A stretch of DNA of 64,000 bases from Anthoceros angustus. Lineage: Eukaryota; Streptophyta; Anthocerotopsida; Anthocerotales; Anthocerotaceae. This document shows positions 11,101-23,620 of the stretch, piece after piece (position 1 is the first letter of the stretch; every line of letters begins with the position of its first letter). The stretch covers positions 2,046,001 through 2,110,000 of the forward strand of contig MU008162.1 of assembly GCA_010909165.1 (NCBI GenBank), given 5' to 3'. A program made the position numbers and the translations under genes. The notes beneath the pieces are model-generated. The model was not told where the DNA came from and made no database searches. It worked only from the letters and a program-made list of their open reading frames with translations.

Positions 11101-13600
11101 GGTCCGGGTTGCACCGGCTCGAGATCAATCTTGTGCTCCCCACTCCCTCGGTATACCCTTCATGTCACGTCAAAAGCAAAACGTGGATAAATTCCATGAT
11201 TTGTTTCATACCCTTTCCAAGTGCATTCATCTCGAAAACTTAAGGACCTTTGGGCAACACTTCCACGTCCTTGACCTCATCCGTCATGCCACTCTCTCCA
11301 CGGCGGATGTGATGCGAACCCTTCCTCCGGTGTCTTGGTTCTCCTTGGCGCATTCCCCATTCCGGAATAGGTCGAGGTAAAGCGTGAGACACCCTCCTCG
11401 CACCTCAGTTTGTCCGGATCGTCGCTCCCCGGCTCACCACCTCTACTTCTGTTCCTCGACCTCCGTCCGGCCTCCGATCCTCCTCCGACCACCGGGTTGT
11501 CAATTGTGACTCCATAGCACCCTAATAGGTTGATGGAATGGGAATATCTCTCCGTGTCCTCTTCATCGACCACGAAATATGCGAATGGGAATTTCTCCTT
11601 CTCATCCTCCCCTCCCCAGGTATCTTGAGAGGTGTATCCCTCCGTTTATGGGTGTCTCCCTGCGTCGTATCTGCTCCAAGTCAAACATATCCTTCCTCCT
11701 TAATTTTGGGGTCCCGATCCGGAGGTTTGAATCCCACTTCCTTTCTCGCCCATTTGAAGGTGCAACGTGCCCCATACATCCATGTTCGTCAATGAGAACC
11801 TCATACCACAGCGCTTTTTGTTTAATGACCACGTAGTCCATGAGGTGCGGAATGGTACCAATATGGGTTAGGACTCCGTCACTCCCTACGCCATTTTGGA
11901 CATGTCCGCCCGCAACACCTTTGATGTATGTTCTATCGCAACCCAAGCTTAGGCGGTCTCCTCTGTCATGATGTTGACTCGACCGGAATCTAGCGGCACC
12001 TTCTTGATTACACATCCATAATTTCTCTGCTCAGACACAGTCCATCATGGCCACCATATTCACAAGGGGTTTCGGCCTTGGGGTGGAAAGGTTCGTCTCT
12101 TCTTGGGTTGTGCGCCTTCAATGCCCCACCAGTTCTTTGGCGGTCTGCGGATTGTCCACTGTCAAGTTATCATGAACTTTTGGTCCATGATAGCGTCCAA
12201 ATTGAAAGGAACACTGTTGTGCTGTTTCTCCTTGCCAACCCCACCGTCATTTCGGCAACGCTGTTTGAGATGTTGCGGTCGTTGAAGCAGGCGTGGGTGG
12301 GTGGGTGGGTCGATGGCCAAAAATGGCCGTCGAACTGTTCGATTCTTGTCGGATCATATCCATAACTTCCCGACATCGGTGACGGACTCATCCTTTTTCC
12401 TCTTGCGGGTTTTCGCCCCATGTGTCTCGAGTCCCGCTTCGTCTCGTTTGCACTTCACCCTCGAATCCAGCGGTCTCGTGCTAAGGGAGTTACACTGTGA
12501 TGCCATCCGAAATCGCAATCCTCGCGTTAAGTGTGGCGTTGTGCCTTGCTCCCGTCCATTGGATTCATGCCCTTTCTTTTCGGATTCCCATCGAGTCCCT
12601 CGTCGCCTTTTGTGGTTGGACTTCTCTTCCTTCCCGCTTTGATGAACGCCTCTTCCTCCTCACTTGCGGACGTTATGGAAGCTCCACTCCGTTCTTCTTC
12701 TCTTTTCCCCGTTCCCTTCTTAGGGTGTCCGCCTTCCTCTCGCCGCTCCGTTGAGCGACCATCGCGGAGTTCCGTAATACCACTATCCACATCCCCAACC
12801 CTTCCGGGCTCCTCGGTGCAGCCTCGGAATCCTCCCATACCATGAGCGCATCTTGACTTGCATTGCGGCAGCGGGCTTTCATGCGGGGGTGGGTCGCCGT
12901 GCCGGAGGTTGAGCGATCCTCACATGTTTCTTTGGTGTCTGGCGGAGGGCCTGCCACTCGTGACGATTGCTTGCAATCCACACACCTTTCAAAATCACCA
13001 TTCCACAGCGAGATGCGGAGGGGCATCCAGCAAGATGCGAACCCTCGGCAATTGTAACACCGGCACTCATTTGCCGGGTTCCTTGCCATCGATTACGAAT
13101 GCCCATACGTGGGGTTTCGTAAACTTGAGGTACAAAGTTTTGGTACCCAGATCGGTTGCCTCTTGAATTTGGTATGTATCTTCCAAGCACATCTTCCTCG
13201 TCCTCCTCGTAGCTGATTGCACTTTTGTTTGTGGGCAGTTCGACCTCGAGTGCTGTCCACAAGTTGAGCGAAGAGATTCGCCGCTCCGGTAGCAACCCTT
13301 CTTCTATCATGGTCCTTGATGGCATTAAGATGGAGTTTCTCGGTTTGACCATCATTTCCTCCATCTTGTTCCCTTGTTGCTCCACTTTTTGGCTCTTTGT
13401 TTCCACCTCTCTTCTCACACTCCGCGTCCTTTCGTGCATATAGCGGCTCCTTCCCTTTTGCACGTCGTCTTGTTTCCATCATTTTTCCCTTCTTCCTTCT
13501 ATCCCTTGATTGCGCTCACCGTCACGAATTCTCCTCCGAATCCTCATTGGTCTCCTCTTGTGGAGCTACCGAGTCGGTTGAAAACTATCCTCCTCCATGG
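11100..13600 (-). pseudogene. Ty3/gypsy interior between gag and RT, unreadable
   Basis: By position this should carry the rest of gag, the zinc knuckle and the protease. Long but mutually inconsistent minus-strand frames are present (for example 12879-13463, 11602-12015). I cannot identify a CCHC knuckle or an aspartic-protease triad, so only the position supports the assignment. Confidence 0.4.
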
Positions 13601-13604
13601 GCTG

Positions 13605-14120
13605 TCATCGGAGGGCGAATAGTACTTCTTCTTCTTTTGTATTTCTTTTGTCCTTAGTGCCCTTGTTCGAGTTCTTCTTCTCTTCCGCGTTGGACTCCTC
13701 ATAGTTCAGAGCAGCCTTGATCGCCCGATCCAAATCTTTCTCAGCCTGGAGACGCACGTGTCTTCCCATCTCCGCGCCCAATCCTCTTGCAAACCAGCGA
13801 ATGGCCATTAGCTCCGAGTGCGGACCAGCCCGATCCCGTAGGCTGTGGAACCTTTCCACATAAGCCTGCAGGGTCTCTTTCTTCCCTCTCCGCAATCCCT
13901 CCAACTTGGACAGGACATACCCTTCCACATCGACCCCTCCAGATCTTTCACAAAAGCTCTCTTCAAGGCCCCAAAGTAGGCGGGGTGTGGAAGAAGCTAT
14001 GTACTCGCTTGTACCACTTGGCCGCCGCTCCGTAAGACTCCATAAAGCAGTGGGCACGATCGCATCCTCCTCGGTTGGCAAGTGCTCAAAGCAGCTCGAC
14101 AAACTCGTCGGGATCCTCAT
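13605..14120 (-). pseudogene. Ty3/gypsy gag domain
   Basis: The frame contains VDVEGYVLSKLEGLRRGKKE, an Ala-Tyr-Val-Glu-Arg-Phe-His-Ser-Leu-Arg-Asp-Arg-Ala segment, IRWFARGLG and a Leu-Asp-Arg-Ala-Ile-Lys-Ala-Ala-Leu-Asn-Tyr-Glu-Glu segment. This is the usual order of a plant retrotransposon gag (capsid) domain. It lies 5' of the RT in the same orientation, as expected. The frame has no zinc knuckle and ends in a Lys-rich tail. It is open for 171 codons but lacks a convincing start. It belongs with the primer-binding site at 14564-14578. Confidence 0.8.
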
Positions 14121-14563
14121 GGCCCTTCTTTTCTCCAGGTAGATTGCTTAGTAGTAACAAGCAGATCGCCATAACTACCGTGGTAGTACTTTCACGATTG
14201 CGGTAGTTGGCGGCCTAAATGCGGGCCCGACCTCTACATTCACGGTGGACGGGCGGATCTAGGCAATCGGGCGAGATCAAAAGACAAGGTGGGGTACGGC
14301 CCTTGTACCGCCGTAGTCGAGAGTTGGGAATCGAATCCGTTAAGATCCGATCCCTAGTTCGAGTTGACTCCACCTCCCCTTCCTCGTCCAAGTGTGATCT
14401 CCGTGCTCTCCTCGTAACTCTGCAATCTTTCCGCTTGGCGTTGCCGTCTTGCGAGCGTTTCCCCAGTCGGATCGAATCGCTTGTCTCCACCGAGGCATCC
14501 ATCAATCTAGTAATGCTAGACTCTCGTAAGCTAGGTTAGTCCTTCCTCGTCCTTGTGATTCCA

Positions 14564-14578
14564 TTCCCGGCAGCGCCA
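14564..14578 (-). other. Primer-binding site of the Ty3/gypsy element
   Basis: Read on the minus strand this is TGGCGCTGCCGGGAA, close to the TGGCGCC...GCCGGGGA primer sites of plant Ty3/gypsy elements. It directly follows sequence ending in ...CACTCCACA, the CA end expected of a 5' LTR, and lies upstream of gag. It fixes the LTR 3' boundary near 14581. Confidence 0.7.
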
Positions 14579-14580
14579 AA

Positions 14581-15900
14581 ATGTGGAGTGTGGATTGTGT
14601 CGAGGGACACCGTGAGGTCCACATTCACCCTCAATGTCGTTGTAGGCTTAGGATTCGCTCCCAAGGGAATGGTTTGTGCCAAGGCGCTAACTTCTATCAC
14701 TCTTGCCTAAGTCGACTTACACTTTATCACTCCTCTTACCTATCTACTCAACTACTACTACCGACTTGTCCACCTTATCTCATTTCCGCAAATCTCATTC
14801 CTCATCACGGTGGTTGCTCGACTACCGAGGTGGGTCCCACCAAACCCTAGCGACTTATTTCGGCGCGCGCCCGGATCTGCAGGCGGCTACCGGTGCTCAC
14901 GGATCGGACTTTGGCACTCCACACTTCATGCACACACACAATTCCTAGACCATTCCTAGGATACCTCCACTCCTCACACACACACACACACGGCGCCACT
15001 TTTACTAGAGACTGTTTTCCTTGTGCACTTTCCACCCGGCCAGTTTGGTTTCTCAATTCACACAATTCTCCCTTTGCTAGCCTCCAATTAGTTCCTTACT
15101 CTTCCCACTTACGATCTCACACCTCGCATCGCGTCTGATTATTTGATCTCTCCTTCACCGATCTCTTCTCTCTCTCTCCCTCCCTCAATTCGCCCAGGCT
15201 TCCAACCATCCACTCACACACCTCGATTTGAACACAACTTCGTGTTTAAAGGTGAAGGAAAGAAGAACCCGGCGTCAGGCGTACGAGCAAGCTCCGGACC
15301 CGCCGCCAATCCCTTGGCTTCCTCCTCCTTGTCGCAAATTGCTCCATCACCTCCTCCTCCTTGCGGAGCAAGCTCTCGACCACCCCTAGGAGCGCCTCGC
15401 ACACCACCGCCAATCGGACGTCTCCAACCATCCACAGGCGTGGGGATCTCAACCGAGTTATCGTGGTGGGCAAAGTTGCCCCTCTTATACATCGGCCGGC
15501 CGCTTTTTATTTAGATCCTAAGCTAAGGGCACCCACAATTCGATTTGAACACAACTTTCGGGACAAGGTGAAGGAGAAGAACCAGGCGTCCGGGGCGTTC
15601 TGAGCAAGCTCCGGACCGCCCGATCCCTTGGTTTCCTCCTCCTTGTCGCAAATTGCTCCATCACCTCCTCCTCCCGTTGCGGAGCAAGCTCTCGACCACT
15701 AGGGCGTCTCGCACACCACCTCATCAATCGGACGTCTCCAACCATCCACAGGCGTGGGGATCTCAACGGGGTTATTTGTGGTGGGCAAAGTTGCCCCTCT
15801 TATACATCGGCCGGCACTGCCCAGTTTTAGATCCTAAGAAAGCTAAGGGCACCCACAATTCTAAGCGATCCTAGGTCGATGGGGCATCCTAACCAAATTA
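14581..15900 (-). repeat. LTR / leader region with an internal duplication
   Basis: The sequence beyond the primer site should be the 5' LTR of the minus-strand gypsy element; its outer end was not found. A CA microsatellite lies at 14970-14990. A segment of about 330 bp is duplicated: 15225-15530 (an AACACAACTTCG...AAAG start, an AAATTGCTCCATCACCTCC site, a TTATACATCGGCCGGC site) recurs at 15540-15850 with small indels. No convincing ORF is present. Confidence 0.5.
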
Positions 15901-16440
15901 TCTTTAGGATGCTACCACCTGCACTTATCCGCGCCCTCCCGACTTGCCTTTGGCCCCGTCCTCCATCGCCGCCACGAGCCCTCCGCCACGTCACGGGTTT
16001 TCCCACACTTCCACCTCACATCGCTGGGCCCTAATTGAGGGCATACCGCCTGGGCTTCCGCCTCTTCGCGCCTATTCTTGAGGATTACCACGGTTCCTCA
16101 TCCACCCAAGCTGGACCTCCTTCGCTCAACTCCTCCAAAGTCGCCTCCGCATAATAGGGGCCAACCACACTCGGCGCAATGGTAGAAGTATGCACGGGTC
16201 CTCACTTGCGATGGTAGGACTGATCCCTCCTATTTCCACACGCACATGGGCGGTGAGGTTAAGCACGCGTTCTCCATTCACATATAGACCGAGCACGTAA
16301 GTTTCCTCATCCATGTGCCGTAATATAATAGGACCTCTGCGGTGAGGTGCTTACCCCTCCTCCGTAGACTACAGTGGTCCATGTCCTCGCGGGGCGCCGT
16401 CGCGCCTGTCGCCCGTCCGCGGCTTCGCTACCGCGGTAGT
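15900..16440. other. No recognisable feature
   Basis: C/T-rich sequence with only short inconsistent frames. Probably part of the surrounding retroelement debris. Confidence 0.4.
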
Positions 16441-16625
16441 GGTCTCCACGACCGTCGTTGGTCCGGCCCGGTAGTGAGGTTTCTACCTCTTCTTTCCTTC
16501 CCTCGGTAGTGCCTTCCACTGTGATAGTCTCCACGACCGTCGTTGGTCCGTAGTGTAGGTGTTTGACTACCTTGGGCTGCTTCCTTCCCTCGGTAGTGCC
16601 TTCCACTACCCCGATCGTGGTCCAC
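16440..16625. repeat. Short tandem repeat of about 80 bp
   Basis: The segment containing TCCACGACCGTCGTTGGTCC and TTCCCTCGGTAGTGCCTTCC occurs twice with a spacing of about 80 bp. The shifted frames give repeated Thr-Thr-Glu-Gly-Arg-Lys peptides on the minus strand. Confidence 0.65.
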
Positions 16626-16639
16626 CACCTCGCTTCCCC

Positions 16640-19600
16640 TTCTCTTTTACGGCCACGTGCCTCATCCGCTCCGTTTATACTCCGCTGCTTATGGGCCTTT
16701 TCCACGAGGCCGCCTCCACGCTCTGGGCTCGCAACAACTCCCCGCATCTCTGGTTTGACTCGTGGGCATCCTTAATTTGAGCCATGAGTGCTTCCTGGCA
16801 CTCGTCATGGCTGCAACTTCTCACAGGCCTGCACAAATCTTCTTGAATCTTGATTCTTATCTCCTCTAAGGCCGCTTGTCTTCCTCCGTTGCTTGCGCTT
16901 CTCCTTAAATCAAACTGGCCTTCACCACTTCCTCCGCCGCCCTGCCCAGGCCATGTGAGAGCCAAGGCCGCTTGATCCAACAAATCGCTTGGGCCGGATC
17001 ATCGATGTCGTCGGCTCACGCAAGTCCACTTGTTGGCGGCCCGTGCACGCCATCCCTGTCGAGAACTTTCCTTCCCAACAAAGTGCGCACCCTCACCAAT
17101 TGCGTCCACCTCTGTTGCGGTGGAGTCCCCTTGAAAATCTCTTCCCATCTTTGAGGAGGGTCCGCTCCCGAGGTCGACCTAAACCCTCGGTGATTCATCA
17201 TCGCATCCAGTCGGCAAAATTTTCTTCCTCGGATCGCGCCTCTTCCTCCGCCACCTCGCTGCGTTTGGCTTTCATTTTCTTTGCTTTCACATGGCCTTGG
17301 CACCGCCTTGACACAGTGACGCGTCCACCTTCACTTTTTGGGACCTTTCACCCCGGTCTTCCTCTTCTTCTTTGGTAGAATTTCCTTCTCTTCCTCGGGC
17401 ACTGTCGCCATGGACTCCCGGTATCCGATTCCTCCTCAATTTCCTCCTTGGGCTCCTCCGCTTCCACTTCACCTCCCGGCTTCCACATATGAAGGAGGCC
17501 ACAATTTCTACCTCTGGCGGGCAATTAGCATGCGCATAAAGATGAACTAGGAATGGTGAGAAATTAGAGGGCGAGGTAGGAGAAATCAGTTCAACCTTTC
17601 TTCACTCAACTTCTCAAAGAGGATTCGTCCCATCGATTTTCGCCCGTGCCTCATCCGCTCCGTTTATCCGTTAGCTTATGGGCCTTCTCCACGAGGCCGC
17701 CTCCACGCTCTGGGCTCGCAACAACTCCCACCATCTCTGGTTTGACTCGTGGGCATCCTTAATTTGAGCCATGAGTGCTTCCTGGCGGCATGGCTTGCAA
17801 CTTCTCACAGGCCTGCACAAATCTTCTTGAATCTTGGCCCTTATCTCCTCTAAGGCCGCTTGTCTTCCTCCATTGCTTGCGCTTCTCCTTAAATCAAACG
17901 GCCTTCACCACTTCCTCCGCCCTTGCACCGAGCCATGTGAGCCAAGGCCGCTTGATCCAACAAATCCGCTTGGGCCCGGATCATCGATGTCGTCGGCTCA
18001 CCAAGTCCACTTGTTGGCGGCCCACGCGCCATCCTCCTCATCGAGAACTTTCCTTCCCAACAAAGTGCGCACCCTCACCAATTTGCATCCACCTCTGTTG
18101 CGGTGGAGTCCCCTTGAAAATCTCTTCCCATCTTTGAGGAGGGTCCGCTCACGAGGTCACCCTAACCCTCAGTTGATTCATCATCGCATCCAGTCAAAAA
18201 ATTTTCTTCCTCGGATCGCCTCTTCCTCCGCCACCTCGATCGTTTGGCTTTCATTTTCTTTGCTTTTCACTGTGTAGCCTTGACACAGTGTGTGCGTCCA
18301 CCTTCACTTTTTGGGACGTCTGCCTCCGGTCTTCCTCTTCTTCTTTGGTAGAATTTCCTTCTCTTCCTCGGGCTGTCGCCATGGACTCCCGGTGTCAGAT
18401 TCCTCCTCAATTTCCTCCTTAGGCTCCTCCGCTTCCACTTCACCTCCACAGGCTTCCACATATGAAGGAGGCCACAATTTCTACCTCTGGCGGGCAATTA
18501 GCATGCGCATAAAGATGAACTAGGAATGGTGAAATTAGGGGGGTAGGAGAAATCAGTTCAACCTTTCTTCACTCAACTTCTCAAGAGGATTCGTCCCGAT
18601 CGATTTTCGCCCCTTGACAACTTCATGGAGGAACAACGGCAAGTGGTCGGACAAATAATCCGCTTCTTGTCTTTGGAAGCGGAGAAGCCATCTGGCGGAC
18701 CATTAAGCATCTTTGTTGCCAATTCGCGTCGACCAACCATTGGGTTCCCATTCGCCCGCCTTCACGGGCGGTACCTCTTCTTCTTTGTGCTCCTTTTGAA
18801 GGTTCCATCACCAAACCCCTGCCTCCTCCTTGCGCCCATACACTTCCCTAACCAATGCGGTCCCAATCACGAGGTTTTGCTCTAATTCCCTCGCCCGGTT
18901 GCTTGTCTTTAGGTGGCGGCGCACTCTACCGATCCGAATTGTAATTCCACCGCTTCTCCATGAAACCCGGCCGAGCTCCTTCACGGGCCCCAGCTCGGAC
19001 TTTCCAATGGTCCATGTTTGGCCATTGGGCAGCAATCTCATTTGTGGCTTTGGGCGCCATCCTTCCATGATAGTCCCCCGGTCTCGCGCCTCGGGTGCCA
19101 CCTCGCCCAATTTCTGGCAAGGTCGGCTTCGAGTTCCTACCTCCTCCAAGCTGCGTTTGGCTTTCATTTTCTTTGCTTTTTCACATGGCCGGCACCGCCT
19201 TGACCAGTGGCCTTCACTTTTTGGGACCGTCGCCGGTCTTCCTCTTCTTCTTTGGTAGAATTTCCTTCTCTTCCTCGGGCCTGCCATGGACTCCCAGTCG
19301 ATTCCTCCTCAATTTCCTCCTTGGCTCCTCCGCTTCCACTTCACCTCCAGGCTTCCACATATGAAGGAGGCCACAATTTCTACCTCTGGCGGGCAATTAG
19401 CATGCGCATAAAGATGAACTAGGAATGGTGAAATTAGAGAGGTGGGAGAAATCAGTTCAACCTTTCTTCACTCAACTTCTCAAGAGGATTCGTCCCATCG
19501 ATTTTCGCCCCTTGACAACTTCATGGAGGAACAACAGCAAGTGGTCGGACAAATAATCCGCTTCTTGTCTTTGTAGGAAGCGGAGAAGCCATCTGGCGGA

Positions 19601-19830
19601 CCATTAAGCATCTTTGTTGCCAATTCGCGTCGACCAACCATTGGGTTCGGATTCGCCCGCCTTCACGGGCGGGCTGCTTCTTTGTGCTCCTTTTCGAAGG
19701 TTCCATCACCAAACCCCCGCCTCCTCCTTGCTGCCCCATACACTTCCCTAACCAATGCGGTCCCAATCACGAGGTTTTGCTCTAATTCCCGCCGGTTGCT
19801 TGTCTTTAGGTGGCGGCGCACTCACCGATC
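16640..19830. repeat. Three diverged tandem copies of a 0.9-1 kb unit
   Basis: The landmark TATGAAGGAGGCCACAATTT, followed by GCGGGCAATTAGCATGCGCA and AAAGATGAACTAGGAATGGT, occurs at about 17488, 18460 and 19360. Upstream landmarks also repeat: a CTTTGGTAGAATTTCC site near 17370, 18343 and 19250, and a TTGCTTTCACATGG-like site. Units 2 and 3 are followed by a shared tail (ACAACTTCATGGAGGAACAA near 18618 and 19517, and a TCTGGCGGACCATTAAGCAT site). Units differ by many short indels. No intact ORF is present. This looks like non-coding or leader DNA of a retroelement amplified locally. Confidence 0.7.
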
Positions 19831-20680
19831 AGTCATGTAATTCCACCGCTTCTCCATGAAACCCGGCCGAGCTCCTTCACACCCCAGCTCGGACTTTCCA
19901 ATGATCCATGTTTGGCCATTGGGCAAGCCATCTCATTTGTGGCTTTGGGCGCCATCCTTCCGCAGAGTCCCCCGGTCTCGCGCCTCGGGTGCCACCTCGC
20001 TGCGAATTTCTGGCAAGGTCGACTCGAGTTCCTACCTCCTCCGGCGCCGCGCGCGCCGCCTTCCTTCCACGGGGTTGCGACTTCAGGTGAGGGTTCGGCC
20101 CTCCACCACGATCGCGCCTCTCGCTCTCGCTCTCCGATCACGGTCCGCCTCTCGAATCGCTCCTCCACGCTCCGGCCGTTGCGCTCCACTCCTCGCTCGC
20201 TCCGGCCGTTGCGCTCCGCCGTTTGAGCAGCTCTGGTCACCCTACGGTTTCCTTAGGGTTAAGTTTGGCCCACTACCACCGGTTGTCTTCTCGCTTCATC
20301 CCAATCCACAACCCCATACTCATTCGCTACCGCTGGTCGACCCCTAACTTATAGACAAACCCCAAATAACCACCCCCTACCCGCATATATAGACCTTTTT
20401 GGAACATTGGTCCATGGGCCAAGGAACACCAAATTCCGGACCATTTATTATCTAACCTAGGCAATAAAACAAAAGAACTCCATAGGCCAAGGACATTTTT
20501 ACTATGAATATCCCCAACTACCGTCAATCTGACTTATTTTCACACCACTCTCAGCAAAAAACAAAAAAAATTCACTTCAGGGCACCTTTTAACAGGGGTT
20601 TCCGAGACTAGATCGTTTACACATACGATTAAGTAGACAGAGGAACTTCATCCGTCCAGCACCTAGAGCATCCACCTGCA
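19830..20680. other. Low-complexity junction to the copia element
   Basis: C/T-rich runs of CGCTC and CTCCGGCCGTTGCGCTCC repeats occur at 20115-20225. A quieter AT-richer segment follows to 20680. No gene is visible. The 3' LTR of the minus-strand copia half should lie here, but no boundary can be placed. Confidence 0.4.
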
Positions 20681-20684
20681 GCAG

Positions 20685-21995
20685 TCAAGGCAAGTAGGAA
20701 GAGTACTCTACCAGGCCCAGCGCCTCCATATGAAAAACATGCTTGCTTGTCGGTAGGCTCTTTGTAAGCACGTCGGCTGTATTTAGCTCCGTCGATATAT
20801 ACTCAATTTTGATCACCTTGCGCTCCACAGAATGTCGGACGTAGTGATGCTGAATTTCGATGTGCTTGGTGCGCGCATGAAAACGAGGATTCCCAACCAA
20901 AGCAATGGTCGACATGTTGTCGCAGAAGATAGTTGTGGGAATCGACTGAGGAAAGCCCAAGCCAGCTAAGAAATTGCGTTCCCATTCAGCTTTCTTGGCT
21001 GAGTCCGTAAGAGCTTTGTATTCTGCTTCCGTTGATGAGAGGGCTATGGAAGTTTGTTTCTTCGAACTCCAGTTGACTGCTGCACCGGAGAGCATAAAAC
21101 AATATGCAGAAATACTTTTCCTTTGATCTGGGTCTGTAGCCCAGTCTGCATCTGCGTATCCCTCAAGAGTGAGTGCATGGTCACTGCCCTGGAAACATAG
21201 CCCAAAGGTAGATGTGCCTTTAAGATACCGGAGAATCCTTTTAACTGCCATCCAATGCTCGGGGCCTGGATTCTCGAAGTATTGGGAAACAGCACTTATA
21301 GAATGCTGGATATCAGGCCTAGTCCAGCAGCTAATGTAGTTAAGGCAGCCCATAGCATGCCGGTAAGGGATCTGGCTCATGGCTTCGCGTTCATAATCAT
21401 CTTGTGGGCACGGTTGAGCAGAAAGTTTAACCCCAACGCTTCCTGGTGTGCTGACAGGTTTAGCGTCTTACAAGTTGAAGCGTCGAAGAGTCTCACCAAT
21501 ATATTTAGTCTGGTGCAGAATTAGTGTGCGATTGGGTCTATCTCTCAACAGTTGAACACCAAGGACAAAGGTAAGTGGTCCAATGTCCTTCATATCATAT
21601 TCCTTGTGCAGCATACCTTTCACCCAGTCCAGTAATTCTATGTTGTTGGATGCTAATATAACATCATCCACATAAAGTGCTAGGATGACCAGATGACCGC
21701 CTTGGGAATAGATATACACGTTGGAATCAGCTGGATTCTGGATGAAACCTATCGACTTGAGGTATTTATCTATACATTTGTACCACTCACGGACACTTTG
21801 CTTCAAGCCATATAGGGTCTTGTTTAATCTGCAAACCCAATCTGGATGTTCAGAGTCCACAAAGCCTTCAAGCTGATCCATGTAGATGTCTTCTTCAAGC
21901 TCTTAGTATAGGAAAGCAATTGAAACGTCCATCTGCTCGAGATCCCAGTCTCTAGCAGCTGCAAGGGCCAGCATCATCCTAATTGTCTGTGTCTT
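20685..21995 (-). pseudogene. Ty1/copia 3' half: RT palm to RNase H
   Basis: Minus-strand frames give, in order: TIRMMLALAAARDWDLEQMD (about 21985-21930), a stop where copia elements usually have LYGELEE, DWVCRLNKTLYGLKQS, LALYVDDVILAS with the Tyr-Val-Asp-Asp RT active site, GPLTFVLGVQLL, then IPYRHAMGCLNYI, LRYLKGTSTFGL, YADADWATDPDQRKS and LSSTEAEYKAL (RNase H). The tail ADVLTKSLPTSKH...LGLVE ends at 20685. At least two breaks (near 21905 and 21400-21470) disable it. The fragment starts within the RT exactly where the opposite-strand fragment ends. Confidence 0.92.
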
Positions 21996-22039
21996 GATTC
22001 AACCTCCTGCCATCCCTCGGAGCGGGATATGGGAATCCT

Positions 22040-22693
22040 TTGCCTACATCAGGAGCTGGATTCGCCAATCCCCTGCCGGGATATGGAGTCGGGTATGGAA
22101 ATCCCGTGAGTGGGCAAGGAACAGGGCTTGGACAAGGACCTCTGCCTGGGCAAGGACTTCCGCTACCACCTCTGCCAAGCACATCGTTGGCACAGCAGGC
22201 TGCCTTGATGCCACCCTTCTTCGCATACCAGCCAACTTACACAACAGAGTTCAAGGAACGTGACAGGTTCAATGGAACTAAATACCACAGCCATGGGGAG
22301 CGTCGTGCGACCCTTGATGCTTGGCATGTGTGGAGCGTTGTGAGCGGGCAGTTCCAACAACCAGCTGTTACTTCTCCTCAACCTGACCAGGACAGATGGG
22401 AGAATGCCAACACCGTCGCACGCGCACTCATAATAAGTGGCCTGGACGAGGTGTTAGTACCTGATGTGGCTTTCCTCACTAAGGCTGAAGACATTTGGAC
22501 ACAATTAGCACAAACGTACGACGTGAAGAACGTGCTTACCCTCTGTGTTGTCAGGAGCGAACTCTTCACTCTTCGCATGCGTGAAGGAGACAAGGTTGCT
22601 GCTTTCGCGGTGAAGTTCAAGCAATTACGAGCCAACTTGATCTCCCTTGGTTTTCCCATGCCCGAACTTGATGCTGCGGCTCACTCTGACTGA
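22040..22693 (+). pseudogene. Ty1/copia gag
   Basis: The plus-strand frame has a Pro/Gly-rich N-terminus (repeats of Pro-Gly-x-Gly), then RFNGTKYHSHGERRATLDAW, an Ala-Leu-Ile-Ile-Ser-Gly-Leu-Asp-Glu-Val-Leu segment, and AEDIWTQLAQTYDVKN with a Leu-Arg-Met-Arg-Glu-Gly-Asp-Lys-Val-Ala-Ala segment. This is the UBN2/copia gag pattern. It stops in the AHSD* region, after which the knuckle region continues in other frames. Confidence 0.85.
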
Positions 22694-22939
22694 CCTCCTC
22701 CCGATTACGGTCCTTTGTAACGATTCACGGTGCAACACTCGAGATGTCGCAAAGCCGCCACGCAGATAACTGTCATGATCAGCTTTGCAGATGTTGTTGG
22801 GGCCCTCTTTCAAGAAGAGCAATCCCGTCAACCTCATCCCAATTCTAATCGCACCAAAACTGACAAAGTGCTTTTTACCACAAAGTTCAAACCACAAGGC
22901 AGAACCAAAAACTTATATGTCGCTGGGTCTTCGAGAGAA

Positions 22940-23620
22940 TCAAGGCCAGGGCAGATCAAGAGACCAGGCTCATGCAACTGGTGTGGTTCTCTCGGTCACT
23001 GGGTGTAGGAAGAAGAAATCTAGAGAACCAAAGAAGGCCGAGAAAACTAACAGAACGTTTGAGGCCCATACGGTTTCCAAGGACAAACCAACAAAATCTT
23101 CCTCAACTGGCAAGCAACCTATGATTACGACCATACACTGTCTGCGGCCTCCGAGCTTGATGATGCACAGTATCTCGATTCGAGAACAGCGGCACATATA
23201 CAGCACAGAAAATTGATGAGTAACTTCACTCCTCTCCACACAGCTGAAAAAGTTATGCTGGGAGATGAACTCACAAGAACAGGTCTGAAAATTCTTGGTC
23301 GAGGTTCCTGATCCTTCAGGCAGTCGAATGGCCAGATTTTTCAGATTGACAATGTCCTCTTTGTGCCTGACATGGCAAAGCATCTAATTTCAGTTAGCCA
23401 GTTGATGCAACTCAAGAGTTTAGAACTCAAATTCACTGCTACCGGATGCACACTTAGCGAGTCTCGACCTTCCTCCGTAGTTGCACAGGGCTTACTTGTG
23501 CAGGATCTATACAGGCTAGACATGCCGTGTCTCCCTGCTAACAGCGTGCATCTTGTTGCTAGTTCTCAGGTTGCTCTAGCACAACTTTGGCATGCTGTCT
23601 TGGTCATGCTAATAAGGATA
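22940..23620 (+). pseudogene. Copia zinc knuckle and pre-integrase region, frameshifted
   Basis: CNWCGSLGHW at about 22975-23005 is the first part of a CCHC knuckle, cut by a stop. RKKKSREPKKAEK follows in another frame. Further on, QIDNVLFVPDMAKHLISVSQ and a Leu-Trp-His end at 23590 match the gag-pre-integrase domain. A shift then separates LWH from the GHANKDKLIKMS continuation. The protease catalytic triad is not recognisable. Confidence 0.75.
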
